NCBI RefSeq assembly: GCF_029278605.1 | Contig: NZ_CP119573.1 | Location: 1,116,001 to 1,180,000, forward strand | Direction of reading: 5' to 3' | From: Cupriavidus sp. WKF15 | GTDB taxonomy: Bacteria; Pseudomonadota; Gammaproteobacteria; Burkholderiales; Burkholderiaceae | DNA length: 64,000 nt | Shown here: positions 42,549-51,587 of the stretch, in pieces | Position numbering within the stretch: the first letter of the stretch is position 1 | Layout of the letters: every line of letters starts with the position of its first letter | The notes under the pieces: generated by a model | Seen by the model: the letters and a program-made list of their open reading frames with translations, nothing else | Told to the model about the DNA's origin: nothing | Database searches by the model: none | Program-made: the position numbers and the translations under genes

Positions 42549-43535
42549 ATGATAGTAAAGTTACCTGTAACGCTGGACCGCGACAGACTTCCTCGACTGT
42601 TTGGCGAGCTCGACGCCACGCGGGACCAGCAGGAGGTCACCGTAGACTTCGCGCCACTGCGGTTCTCGCTGCCGACGGGCATGCTAGCGCTAGGTTCGAA
42701 GCTCCGCGAGTGGGTCGCCTATCGAAAGCAAAGGAATCTCTTCTCGTATGCGTTAGGAATTAGTGGCGCGAGGCAAGCTCATTCATATCTGATGCACTTG
42801 GGCTTCTTTCATTTCATCGGTTTGGAAGCGGGGCTAGATGTCGGCGAAGCCAGAGGTTCCCGCAGCTATGTGCCGATTACCCGCATTGTTCGTCCAGACA
42901 TCGATATTGGCCGGCAAGGTCTGGAAGATTGGTACACGGCGATAGAAACGGAAGCCCGTCGAGTTGCCGGAATTCTTGCTGGCTCGTTTGATGACTCACA
43001 GCCGCTCAGAACCTATACGTACTCAATTCGAGAGGTTATTCGGAATGTCTTCGAACATTCCCAAGCTGCGGAGTGCTATATCTGCGGCCAGCGTTGGAAC
43101 AACGGACAAGTTGAGATAGCGATTCTCGACGAGGGAATTGGGATAGCCAGAACTCTTTCGGAGTCGCATGGGGCTGCAACCGATGCCGATGCGCTGTTGA
43201 TGGCGGTTCGTCCAGGGGTTTCGCGAACAAGCAACTACGACAGAGAGCAGAACATCTACGATAACTCTGGGTTCGGGTTGTATGTCATGAGCGAACTGGC
43301 GGCAAATTTTGGTTGGTTCGCCCTAGGAAGCGGAGATGCCTTGCTGTTTGGATATCAGCAGCAGCGTACAGTGAGCGACGCTTCATTCCGAGGTACATTC
43401 TTTGGAATGAAATTTCTTAGTACTCCTGCAAATATCCGTTCCGTTCTCGATGACATCATCGCTGCCGGTGAGGAAGATGCTCAACAAGCTGGCATTCGCG
43501 TCCGAGCATCCGGTCGGAGTCGAATCGTCCAGTGA
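42549..43535 (+). CDS. STAS-like plus GHKL-ATPase protein
   Basis: A 328-aa cytoplasmic protein. Residues about 1-70 look like a STAS-type fold (VKLPVTLDRDRLPRLFGELD, then VTVDFAPLRFSLPTGML). The C-terminal half is a GHKL/HATPase domain with N-box REVIRNVFEHSQA, G1 box DEGIGI and G2 box NSGFGLYVMSE, but no HisKA helix pair, so it is not a normal sensor kinase. It may act like an anti-sigma/SpoIIAB-type switch or a conformational ATPase of a defence system. The start could also be GTG at 42537; neither has a clear ribosome site. GC content is low and third positions often A/T. It is on the same strand as the RNA-repair genes. Confidence 0.78.
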   Translation: MIVKLPVTLDRDRLPRLFGELDATRDQQEVTVDFAPLRFSLPTGMLALGSKLREWVAYRKQRNLFSYALGISGARQAHSYLMHLGFFHFIGLEAGLDVGEARGSRSYVPITRIVRPDIDIGRQGLEDWYTAIETEARRVAGILAGSFDDSQPLRTYTYSIREVIRNVFEHSQAAECYICGQRWNNGQVEIAILDEGIGIARTLSESHGAATDADALLMAVRPGVSRTSNYDREQNIYDNSGFGLYVMSELAANFGWFALGSGDALLFGYQQQRTVSDASFRGTFFGMKFLSTPANIRSVLDDIIAAGEEDAQQAGIRVRASGRSRIVQ

Positions 43536-43612
43536 TGTGACATCCCTCGCGCTCTGAGAATTGCGGCCACAATCGCGCCTACACCGTAGGTGCACTCTCA
43601 TCGGGGCGGAAC

Positions 43613-43846
43613 TCATCTGGGTCGAAGCTCGTCCCGCGAAATCCACTTCCAGCCCTGCACATAGGCTCCGCCGTCTTCGGAGAGTGGTACAGGGCATCCC
43701 CCATCGAACTCCCAATCCCCTTCGCTTACTAGGTTCTCGCAAGCATAGTCTGAGTATGCGCGTTCCAGTGGCGAGCAGTTTTCGGTGAATACCCGGTTGA
43801 ACTTGAGGTGGTCAACATCGACGCCGACATTGGCGTCCAGTTCCAT
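43613..43846 (-). CDS. Small hypothetical protein
   Basis: A 77-aa acidic protein with protein-like composition (SEGDWEFDGGCPVPLSEDGG, then WKWISRDELRP). No signal, helix or family is recognised. It runs opposite to the preceding ATPase gene. A/T-rich DNA surrounds the start (TTAATAATGG) and no ribosome site is clear, so expression is uncertain. Confidence 0.4.
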   Translation of the reverse strand: MELDANVGVDVDHLKFNRVFTENCSPLERAYSDYACENLVSEGDWEFDGGCPVPLSEDGGAYVQGWKWISRDELRPR

Positions 43847-44050
43847 TATTTAATTGGCGGGTAGAAGCGCACAAGCCAAATGCGTCTGAGCAGGCGTGCT
43901 GAGGAGCGATTCGGACTTACCAACGGAGCGTTTGATTGAGCTTGTGGTCGTTATGGTCGAACGAGAATTGCCAGTCGCGCCGGCCACACTGGGTCCTGGC
44001 GCCATTCCGCGAATCCCTTGAGTTGTTTCTGGCCGTACTTATCCGCGCAG

Positions 44051-45271
44051 CTACTTGACTGGCGAGACAACGTCTTCCGGGGGCTCTACCCGCGCGCCAT
44101 CCTGCGGGGTGCTGGCGGCGCCTTCCTCCAGCGCGTTGTACGAGATGAATCGGTTCTTGCCTGCACGCTTGGCTATGTACAGCGCAGCGTCCGCCTGCCG
44201 AAAGAGTTCGTGCTGAGCAGTGGGATGGCAGGCAGTGTTCACGGCAATGCCGACCGACGCGCTGCACGCGACGGGGTGACCATCGATGAGGTAGGGGTCG
44301 GACACTGCCGAGACTATTGTTTGAGCGATACGCTCCGCCGTCTGTATCGAGGAGATGCCCTGGGCAATCACGGCAAATTCATCGCCACCAAATCGGGCCA
44401 CAGCGTCAGTGGCACGGACCGCTGATTGGATGCGTACGGCACACATTTTCAGCAGGGCGTCGCCAGCGGCGTGCCCATGGCTGTCATTTACGGCCTTGAA
44501 GCCGTCGAGGTCGATAAGGAACAGCGCCAATTCACGTTCGGCGGCGCGCGAGTTTGCCAGTGCGGATGCCATGCGGCGGTCAAATCCCTTGCGATTCAGC
44601 AGTCGAGTCAAATGGTCGTGACCGACATGCCGCTGGACGCCGCCGATGATGAGTACCATCAAGAAGGTCGAGAAAAGGCCGACGCTCAAGGTCCATGCCA
44701 GGCGCGCCATGATTAGCTTGCGGCGCGTGGTGTTGACGTCCTCGACATAGAGTTTTGCGGCTACCACCCAGTCCCAGCCAGGCAACGGACGCGCGGCGGA
44801 AATTTTTTCGGCCAGCGTGCGGTCCACCAGCCTGTCAAACGCGGCGACATGGCCCGTGTCATTGGTCCGTGCCAACGCTGCCAGTTCCACATAAGGGCGA
44901 CGCCCCACGGCATCGGTGAGGTTCTCGACCGATTTGCCTACCAGCCTGGGCTTGCCAGGATTCAGCAATAGAACGTAGTCCCTAGTGAATGCATACACAT
45001 AGCCGCTGCCGTGAAATCGCATCAGTTCCCATTGTGTGAGCACTGCCTTTTTGGCGTCGTCCTCAGTCAGTTCGCCTCTCGCGACGCGCTCCTGGTACGA
45101 CTCCGCGATACGTATGGCGACGTCCAGTATATTGTGCAGACCTTGTCGGCGTTCGGTAAGTACTCGCTGGTGGGCATCAATGGCGCTTTCAATGCTTACG
45201 GCGAGTAAGCCGGTCCACATGAGCGCGAGTGCTAGCCACAGTTTTGTACCGAACGATATTCTTTGATGCAT
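44051..45271 (-). CDS. Diguanylate cyclase with single-Cache sensor
   Basis: Makes cyclic di-GMP. The 406-aa protein has a first membrane helix at about 9-28, a periplasmic sCache-type domain (about 35-180: QWELMRFHGSGYVYAF, LPGWDWVVAAKLYVEDV), a second helix at about 190-212, and a GGDEF domain. The catalytic GGDEF is at 295-299, and RATD at 286-289 is a complete inhibitory I-site five residues before it. Cache domains of this kind bind small carboxylates. Start 45271 fits the membrane helix; an upstream in-frame start at 45313 is possible. Confidence 0.9.
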   Translation of the reverse strand: MHQRISFGTKLWLALALMWTGLLAVSIESAIDAHQRVLTERRQGLHNILDVAIRIAESYQERVARGELTEDDAKKAVLTQWELMRFHGSGYVYAFTRDYVLLLNPGKPRLVGKSVENLTDAVGRRPYVELAALARTNDTGHVAAFDRLVDRTLAEKISAARPLPGWDWVVAAKLYVEDVNTTRRKLIMARLAWTLSVGLFSTFLMVLIIGGVQRHVGHDHLTRLLNRKGFDRRMASALANSRAAERELALFLIDLDGFKAVNDSHGHAAGDALLKMCAVRIQSAVRATDAVARFGGDEFAVIAQGISSIQTAERIAQTIVSAVSDPYLIDGHPVACSASVGIAVNTACHPTAQHELFRQADAALYIAKRAGKNRFISYNALEEGAASTPQDGARVEPPEDVVSPVK

Positions 45272-45810
45272 GTCACGCGTTGGCCTGAGCTGACCTTGCG
45301 CGGCGGCGCGCACGTGTTGGCTGCAGGCATCTCCTCTTGTGCCAACGCAGCCTGTGCAACAGTATGTTGGCTTTCTATTTTTTGGGCGCCAGCCGATAGG
45401 CCATGTATGCCGGGCGTTCGAAAAGAGCGCTGTTATTTAGTCATGCTTGCAGTCAAATATAAACCCCACCAATGTGGGGCGATGCCTCCTATCTCATTCT
45501 TCTTGGTGCGGTCGAGTTCATTGAAATTTTGCTGTGACCGCTCCCATCCCCGGGTGCTTATAAGCCATAAGTGTGTCAACGAGTGTGTCAAAGCCCCATA
45601 TATACCTCTCTTGTGGGGTCTAAAGCTTATGGAAACGCTCCGATAGTTGGATGTGACGATGGGGATTTGGTGAGCTGTTTTTGTGGCGCAAGCTATTGCT
45701 GAAGGCGTAACATTGCAAGGTTTGTGCTCTTGTACCAACTCGCCCATGTCGCGTTGGGGTGCTCGCCGCCAGTTTGGTGCAGCGTAAAAAATGATAACAA
45801 ACGAGTTGAG
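45272..45810. other. 539-bp region without a confident gene
   Basis: AT-richer than its surroundings. It contains a 6-bp hairpin CCCCAC-CAAT-GTGGGG at 45464-45479 and two direct copies of GTGTGTCAA at 45571-45579 and 45583-45591, next to a CCCCATA...TGTGGGG dyad. It probably carries divergent promoters for the cyclase and chemoreceptor genes. No gene is recognised. Confidence 0.4.
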
Positions 45811-47448
45811 ATGGAATTCTTGAATAGGATGACCGTTTTTAAGCGAGTGATGTTTGCCTTCATGATTGTGCTGGCAATGTCATGCTTTCTTGGGATATTT
45901 TCCATCTTCGAAATGGCGAGGGTTAATGACACAACCAACGAGATAAAGAATAATTGGCTTCCATCTGTCCGTTTCTCGATGGAGATGCGAAACAACTTGT
46001 CAGCATTTCGCTCTGCAGAATTGCAACACATCCTCTCTGTCTCACCTGAGGACATGGACAAGTATGAAAAGCGCATGAGCAAAGCTCTCGCTGACTATCG
46101 TGGTGCCGAGGAAAAATACGTGCCTCTGATTTCGGAGCCCGAGGAGAAGATGCTGTATGGGGAGACGCAGAAGCTGATGGAGCAATATCTCGCTGTACAC
46201 GAAAGGGTTCTGGAGCTTTCCAGGAAGCAGGAAAACGATGCGGCGCTCGCCTTGATGCGAGGGGACTCCATTCGCCTGCGAAACGAGGTTGACCAGCGGT
46301 TGGCAAAGATTGTTGAAGTGAATGTCGCAGGTTCCGACCGTAGCGGGAAGCAGGCGGAGGATGTCTATTTGACGGCTCGAACGCTCATTCTCAGTGTACT
46401 CGGCGCCACGACGATGCTGGGCGTCGCGCTGGCATTCGTGTTCGCGCGCAACTTGGTTAGGCAACTTGGTGGCGAGCCAGCTTATGCTGCCGAAGTTGCG
46501 GGCCAGGTCGCAGCCGGCAATCTTGCTGTGGAAGTACAACTCCGGCCGGGCGACACGTCGAGCATGCTCTACGCGATGAGCCGCATGCGTCGGACCTTGG
46601 CTGATATTGTGCTTCGCATTAAGGCATCAAGTGAAGCCGTTGCAACTGCATCCGGGCAGATTGCCCAAGGCAACATGGACCTGTCCCAGCGGACGGAGGA
46701 GCAAGCTTCCGCGCTTGAGGAGACTGCAGCGAGCATGGAGGAACTGACGGTCACTGTGAAGCAGAACGCCGATAATGCAGGGCAGGCAAACCGACTGGCA
46801 TTGAGCGCTTCTGGCATCGCCGAGCGCGGCGGTCACGTAGTCGGCCAGGTAGTGACCACGATGCATGACATCGCCACCAATTCCACCAGAATTGTTGACA
46901 TTATTAGCGTCATTGAAGGCATTGCTTTCCAAACCAATATCCTCGCCCTAAACGCGGCAGTTGAGGCAGCGCGTGCCGGCGAACAAGGACGAGGATTTGC
47001 TGTCGTGGCTGGCGAGGTGCGTTCGCTCGCGCAACGCAGCGCGGCAGCAGCTAAAGAAATCAAGGAGCTCATCGAAGGGTCGGTGCAGAAGGTGGACAAG
47101 GGCTCAACCCTGGTCGATGAGGCGGGTAAGACGATGGAGGAAATCGTCCGCGCCGTTAAGCACGTCACCGACATCATGGCGGACATATCAGCTGCCTCGG
47201 CGGAGCAAACCAGCGGTATTGAGCAAGTCGGGTCGGCAGTGGCGCAGATTGACAAAGTGACGCAGGAGAATGCGGCGTTAGTCGAGGAGGCTGCCGCTGC
47301 GGCGGCATCGCTCAATGAGCAGAGCCAACAATTGCTCGACGCTGTCTCGGTCTTCAGGCTAGGAGCCGAAAGGACAGATGCTTTCGGCGCTCGGGCCAGT
47401 GAGGTGAGGAATAGCTTCTCCAAGCAGGCGGGGACCGTAACAGCCTAG
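45811..47448 (+). CDS. Methyl-accepting chemotaxis protein
   Basis: A 545-aa transmembrane chemoreceptor. The first helix (about 10-30) and second helix (191-213) bracket a four-helix-bundle ligand domain (4HB_MCP type); HAMP covers about 214-266 and the MA signalling domain follows. The conserved hairpin tip (IEGIAFQTNILALNAAVEAA, then GRGFAVVAGEVRSLA) is near residues 366-405, followed by a mirrored helix. The C-terminus ends KQAGTVTA and lacks the NWETF-type CheR-docking pentapeptide. It has no che genes beside it, so it should feed a distant chemotaxis cluster. The ligand is unknown. Confidence 0.93.
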   Translation: MEFLNRMTVFKRVMFAFMIVLAMSCFLGIFSIFEMARVNDTTNEIKNNWLPSVRFSMEMRNNLSAFRSAELQHILSVSPEDMDKYEKRMSKALADYRGAEEKYVPLISEPEEKMLYGETQKLMEQYLAVHERVLELSRKQENDAALALMRGDSIRLRNEVDQRLAKIVEVNVAGSDRSGKQAEDVYLTARTLILSVLGATTMLGVALAFVFARNLVRQLGGEPAYAAEVAGQVAAGNLAVEVQLRPGDTSSMLYAMSRMRRTLADIVLRIKASSEAVATASGQIAQGNMDLSQRTEEQASALEETAASMEELTVTVKQNADNAGQANRLALSASGIAERGGHVVGQVVTTMHDIATNSTRIVDIISVIEGIAFQTNILALNAAVEAARAGEQGRGFAVVAGEVRSLAQRSAAAAKEIKELIEGSVQKVDKGSTLVDEAGKTMEEIVRAVKHVTDIMADISAASAEQTSGIEQVGSAVAQIDKVTQENAALVEEAAAAAASLNEQSQQLLDAVSVFRLGAERTDAFGARASEVRNSFSKQAGTVTA

Positions 47449-47686
47449 GTCTGGGAGTGCATTGGCCTTTCGTCAGCCTGCGCAAGCCAGGGGCATCGCG
47501 GCAATCTCGACCAAGATGGCGCGTGGCTCCCGGCTCATCAAAGCTCAAGCCAGATGAGCCGGCGGACATGGCTTCTATATCTCGTAACACCGTAACAAGG
47601 TAACACTACCCGTCGCTTTGCCGGGGCTAACTCTAGTTGGGGCGGCATCGTGTGCAATGGCCAGGGGCGGGACTCAGGGCGCCACC

Positions 47687-48061
47687 TTACTCCGCCCAAA
47701 CTTCATCCACGTCCCGCATCAGGTGCCCGGCGAGAATGTAGTCCCCCTGACTGGTTGCCTTCGCTTCCATTGCCTCAAGGTCATTAGCTGCGAGGCGGTC
47801 CAAATTGAACTGGCAGTACAGATTTCGCTGCCGGAAGGTTCTCTTGGGCCGCTTGAGGCCAGCAATCAGCGCTGCACGCGAATTGACCGCAATGCTTTCG
47901 TGACCGCGATACTCAACGCGTATCCCGCGCTTGTCGCCAATGCGGCCGAGCTCGATGGCGTCTTGCCAGCCTGACTCGTAGTCCAGTTCCACCACTGTTA
48001 CTCCCTGTGTTTCCAGGAGCTTCAGCGCCTCCTCTCTGGTGCCAGCCCGAGCTGTCGCCAT
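47687..48061 (-). CDS. Hypothetical protein
   Basis: A 124-aa soluble protein. GGAGG lies 7 nt before the ATG at 48061. The N-terminal part (GTREEALKLLETQGVTVVEL) and the mid part (VEYRGHESIAVNSRAALIAG) look globular and mixed alpha/beta; the lysine/arginine-rich centre KRPKRTFRQRN may bind nucleic acid. No family is recognised. It is divergent from the Hfq-like gene with 194 bp between. Confidence 0.6.
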   Translation of the reverse strand: MATARAGTREEALKLLETQGVTVVELDYESGWQDAIELGRIGDKRGIRVEYRGHESIAVNSRAALIAGLKRPKRTFRQRNLYCQFNLDRLAANDLEAMEAKATSQGDYILAGHLMRDVDEVWAE

Positions 48062-48255
48062 TTTTTTCCTCCACCGCATGTAGGGCGTGTGGTTATTTGT
48101 ACGCTTCTTCGGCCCCGGTTCATATTGCATTGCAGCATTGTAAGCGGGGAAGAGCATTCTTTGCTGGATGCGGCCCTGTGGCGACTGGGAACCGTACATA
48201 ATGTTTTGGGAGAATCCTAGTCTTTGTGAGTGTCGTCTGCATCACAGGAAACACT

Positions 48256-48519
48256 ATGCAACCGAAGCAGGCTCCTGCGCAAAATGACTTCCTGAATGCG
48301 GCACGCAAAGAGCGAAAGCGGGTCGACGTGTACCTCATTAACGGTGTCAAGCTGACCGGTTCAATCGCGTCATTTGACCACTTCGTGGTGATGCTAAGCG
48401 CGCCGGGCGGCGACATGCAGACAATCTACAAGAGTGCAATCTCGACTATTCAGCTGCAAACTGGGATGCGTCCATCGAGCTCGGGTACGCGTCCTCCTGC
48501 GCGGAACTCGCGGCATTGA
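48256..48519 (+). CDS. hfq: Divergent Hfq paralogue
   Basis: An 87-aa Sm-like RNA chaperone. The core (about residues 10-62) matches Hfq: NDFLNAARKERKRVDVYLIN for helix 1 and Sm1 (strand 1), GVKLTGSIASFDHFVVML for Sm1, and TIYKSAISTIQ for Sm2. Two changes stand out against canonical Hfq: Sm2 is YKSAIS instead of YKHAIS, losing the proximal-face histidine, and the proximal QD is replaced by ND. The tail is short and rich in Arg, Ser and Pro (SSSGTRPPARNSRH), unlike the acidic tail of E. coli Hfq. AGGAAA precedes the ATG. The host's main hfq is expected elsewhere beside miaA/hflX, so this is probably a mobile second copy. Confidence 0.88.
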   Translation: MQPKQAPAQNDFLNAARKERKRVDVYLINGVKLTGSIASFDHFVVMLSAPGGDMQTIYKSAISTIQLQTGMRPSSSGTRPPARNSRH

Positions 48520-49270
48520 GTTCGGGAAACTTGAGTGGTCGCGCGGGAATGCCGGCCTTGGTGACCTGGGGGCACGGCACTTCTGCCCCTTTGAACTCCC
48601 CCGCGCACTTCCTTGCGTTACGACAAGCCACTTTGGCATATCTTCTGGAAGATAAGTATTAGTTTACGCCAAGTATTCGTGGCAGGTCGTGATATGGGTT
48701 CTCGGCCAAAGTATTACGTTCCATTACCGTGTGTGCGGTAAACAGCTTTTGGAATTAGAGTCGATAGCTAACATTGCCTAATGTTTCGTGTGCAGGTTCC
48801 GGACTCGGCCTGCAGGCCCCTCGTTCGCGCCCCGCATGTCTCCAGCATCGGGACACTTTTTACAGGGGAAGGACACCGGAAGCACACACTGCGCGTCGAA
48901 TGCCTTCTCGCATTGCGGGCGTCGGATGGTGAGGAAACACCTTGCGACTGACCGAAGGGAACGAAAGCAAAGCGGGCTGCGGTAGGTAATGACTTATTGC
49001 TGCAACAACACCCAATCGAGCATATCAGGTCGCGTAATAGCGAGAAGAAGTTGTCACGTAATCAGTCGCTGGGTCGACAGACTGCGGGCGGATTTGATGA
49101 AACACGTAGGAGCCTTGCCTGGCATGACAGCACGGGTGTCGCAGAAGCACCCGGCTGCGGGCACAACGCATTCGAATGTCTTCTAGCCGGGTTCTCGGAG
49201 CAACCCTATCAGGGCGGCTCTTTGGCTCTTTTGTTTTGGGCTGCAGTGTTTGAGACTTCCCGAAGCAATG
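48520..49270. other. 751-bp region with a GGDEF-tail remnant
   Basis: No intact gene is recognised. At 48930-48983 the minus strand reads ARFAFVPFGQSQGVSS, clearly similar to the C-terminal end of the adjacent diguanylate cyclase (ARFVVFGKSQAVSS), and the two DNA segments share 23 of 26 bases over their best stretch. It therefore holds a relic of a duplicated or deleted cyclase gene. The rest shows only short frames without ribosome sites. Confidence 0.55.
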
Positions 49271-51286
49271 TCAATGTGAGTCCGCGCGGCCATCGAAATC
49301 GGAAGAAACCGCTTGCGACTTACCGAAGACAACGAACCTAGCTTTGCCGGCATGTTTAGCCGCGTAAAGTGCAGTGTCTGCTTTCAAGAAAAGCTCGTTC
49401 CGAGTGCTGTCCTCATCCGGTTTGTGGAGCACGCCGCCAACGCTCGTGCTGCAAGTAATCCGGTGACCGTCAAGGATACAGGGCTCAGCGGTCGCTAGAA
49501 CTATCGCTTCGGCGACACGTTCCAATGCTTGCGACGTCGAAATGTCCTCCAGTACCACTGCAAATTCGTCTCCGCCGATTCGCGCGATAGCGTCGTGCCG
49601 GCGAACACAGGACCTGAGGCGCGTCGCGAGGACGATTAGAAGTTTGTCACCAACCGCGTGGCCGTAAGTGTCATTCACAAGCTTGAAATTGTCGAGGTCG
49701 ACGAGAAGCAATGCCATTGCCTTTGCGCCTCCCTCGGCCTGTTCCATGGCCGATGCCAGACGCCGGGCAAAGCCTTTCCGATTGAGCAGGCCAGTCAGGT
49801 AGTCTGACAGGGTCATTTGCTCGAGCTCCCGCATCTTCTGGCGCTCTACAGTTATATCTCTGGCAAAGACATGCACGCCAACGACGGTGTCTGCGGTGCC
49901 GTTCCAGGCTGGTTGATATGTGACCTCAAGATAAACCGGCTTGTTCTCGTAGTGATACTCAGCGTCAAACGTAACGAGGTCTCCTGAGAGCGCGAGATTG
50001 AGGTGAGGCCTTATCGCTTTCGCATAAACGTCCTCGCCCCAAAGATGGCTGGGTGTCAGACCGATGATTTTGCTTGCAGGCATCCTAAATCGCTGTTCGT
50101 ACGCCTGGTTGACGAACACGTAGCGCTTGTCCACGTCGAGATAGGCAACGAGGTCCGGTATGTGATTGGCAACGGCATGGATGCGTGCCTCCCGTTCCTC
50201 CGCCACCCTTCTAGCTTCCAGCAAGGCACTGGTGCGGTCTGAAAGTTGGCCCATCACGCTCGAAAACGTTCTGGCTAGTGCGCCGATTTCGTCCGCTCTG
50301 GAAGTGGGAAGCGCAGCGCGAACTGACAAGTCCATCGCACTCTGCTCTACGGCCCGCTCCAGGTTTCCCAACGGTGCCAGCAGGCGACGGGCTACTCGCC
50401 ACATCAGCAATCCAGCAATAGCCAAGGCTGCTCCCGCCGCAGTCAGAATCTTCACTCTGGCACGGGTGATTGGCGAGAAGGCTTCTCTCGCCGGGAGCGT
50501 GGCGACCAATTCCCACCCTGCCGTTTCAAGCCGATGTCGAGCAACAATGGGTCGTGTCGGCCAAGCCGATTCCCACATGAAGTTGGCCCGGTCAGTACCG
50601 CACGATTCACCTACGGAAGCCGCAGGCTTGAGTATCTTTTCTGGGTCAGCATGCACGACGTAGCGAGGGGATTGACCCGATGAGATAAGGCAATAGGTTC
50701 CCGTCATGCCAATGCGACTGCGAGACAGCGCCCGGAGGAAGTTTTCGCGCCCGAGGTCGAAGCTTCCCACCAGAACCGCCAGCACTCGTCCATCAGCCGA
50801 ACGCACGGGTACAGCGATACCGATGCCCGGCGCGCCGGTTACCTTGGTTATCACCGGTTCGGAAATGACGACAGACGCGCCGCCCAGAATGTCACGAAAG
50901 TACTTTCGGTTCGAGATGTCGGGGTTCTGGTCTATCGGCCTCGTATCGAATGCCCGCTTACCGTCCGGCCAAGCGAGAAATACCCAATCAAACAATTCGG
51001 GAATAGGCGCGGCCTGCTCAGTGACGCGCTTCAGTTCTTCTGGGCCACGGGCCAGCAGCGGGGCAAGGTGCTCAGCAAGCCGGCGCAGGATGACGACACG
51101 TGTTTCGAATTTGTCGTTGAGTTGCTCTGCAACCAGTCTCACCTGCGCATCCTGCTGTGCCTGCAGGGAATCCTTTAGGTTGGCGAAAATGTACTGGCGG
51201 GCAATCAATAACAGCAGGACCGCGAGAAGAAGAACCACAACGACTGTTGAGGCGACCACCCGGGATTTTAATGACCAGCGCACCAT
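49271..51286 (-). CDS. Diguanylate cyclase with dCache, HAMP and PAS domains
   Basis: A 671-aa membrane sensor that makes cyclic di-GMP. A membrane helix at 10-30 is followed by a periplasmic double-Cache domain (about 40-275, with DISNRKYFRDILGG), a second helix (281-297), HAMP (about 298-350), PAS (about 365-480, with DKRYVFVNQAYEQRF) and GGDEF (about 490-655). GGDEF lies at 571-575 and the I-site RRHD at 562-565, so product inhibition is expected. DISNRKYF motifs are common in dCache domains that sense small organic ligands. It is transcribed towards the chemoreceptor side; a decayed GGDEF-EAL relic lies upstream. Confidence 0.92.
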   Translation of the reverse strand: MVRWSLKSRVVASTVVVVLLLAVLLLLIARQYIFANLKDSLQAQQDAQVRLVAEQLNDKFETRVVILRRLAEHLAPLLARGPEELKRVTEQAAPIPELFDWVFLAWPDGKRAFDTRPIDQNPDISNRKYFRDILGGASVVISEPVITKVTGAPGIGIAVPVRSADGRVLAVLVGSFDLGRENFLRALSRSRIGMTGTYCLISSGQSPRYVVHADPEKILKPAASVGESCGTDRANFMWESAWPTRPIVARHRLETAGWELVATLPAREAFSPITRARVKILTAAGAALAIAGLLMWRVARRLLAPLGNLERAVEQSAMDLSVRAALPTSRADEIGALARTFSSVMGQLSDRTSALLEARRVAEEREARIHAVANHIPDLVAYLDVDKRYVFVNQAYEQRFRMPASKIIGLTPSHLWGEDVYAKAIRPHLNLALSGDLVTFDAEYHYENKPVYLEVTYQPAWNGTADTVVGVHVFARDITVERQKMRELEQMTLSDYLTGLLNRKGFARRLASAMEQAEGGAKAMALLLVDLDNFKLVNDTYGHAVGDKLLIVLATRLRSCVRRHDAIARIGGDEFAVVLEDISTSQALERVAEAIVLATAEPCILDGHRITCSTSVGGVLHKPDEDSTRNELFLKADTALYAAKHAGKARFVVFGKSQAVSSDFDGRADSH

Positions 51287-51587
51287 TCTTCAGCCTTTGC
51301 TCTTCTTCCCTGGCCAATCGCACGCTGTCCAGTTGCCCTGAGGTGGAGGTGAGCGGCATTACTCGGGACAATTGCGGCAGGAGGTCAATTAACCCTAGAC
51401 GTGTAGGGGTCTTAAGAGGCAATGTTAGCGGAATCTTGGACATTACAGTCGCGTTTTCGCCTGCGTACGAGCCATTCCCCCTAACATTCGTTAATGGGCG
51501 GTCAAGCAGACATCTATGCTGCCCGCAACAGGGGAGACAATCTGAGGCCTTCCGACCGCCGACCGCTTGAGGACGGTGGGGCAAGTA

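Noticed and set aside
45433..45747. A minus-strand 104-codon frame in the gap before the chemoreceptor.
   Set aside because: It shows no homology or ribosome site, and coding bias is absent.
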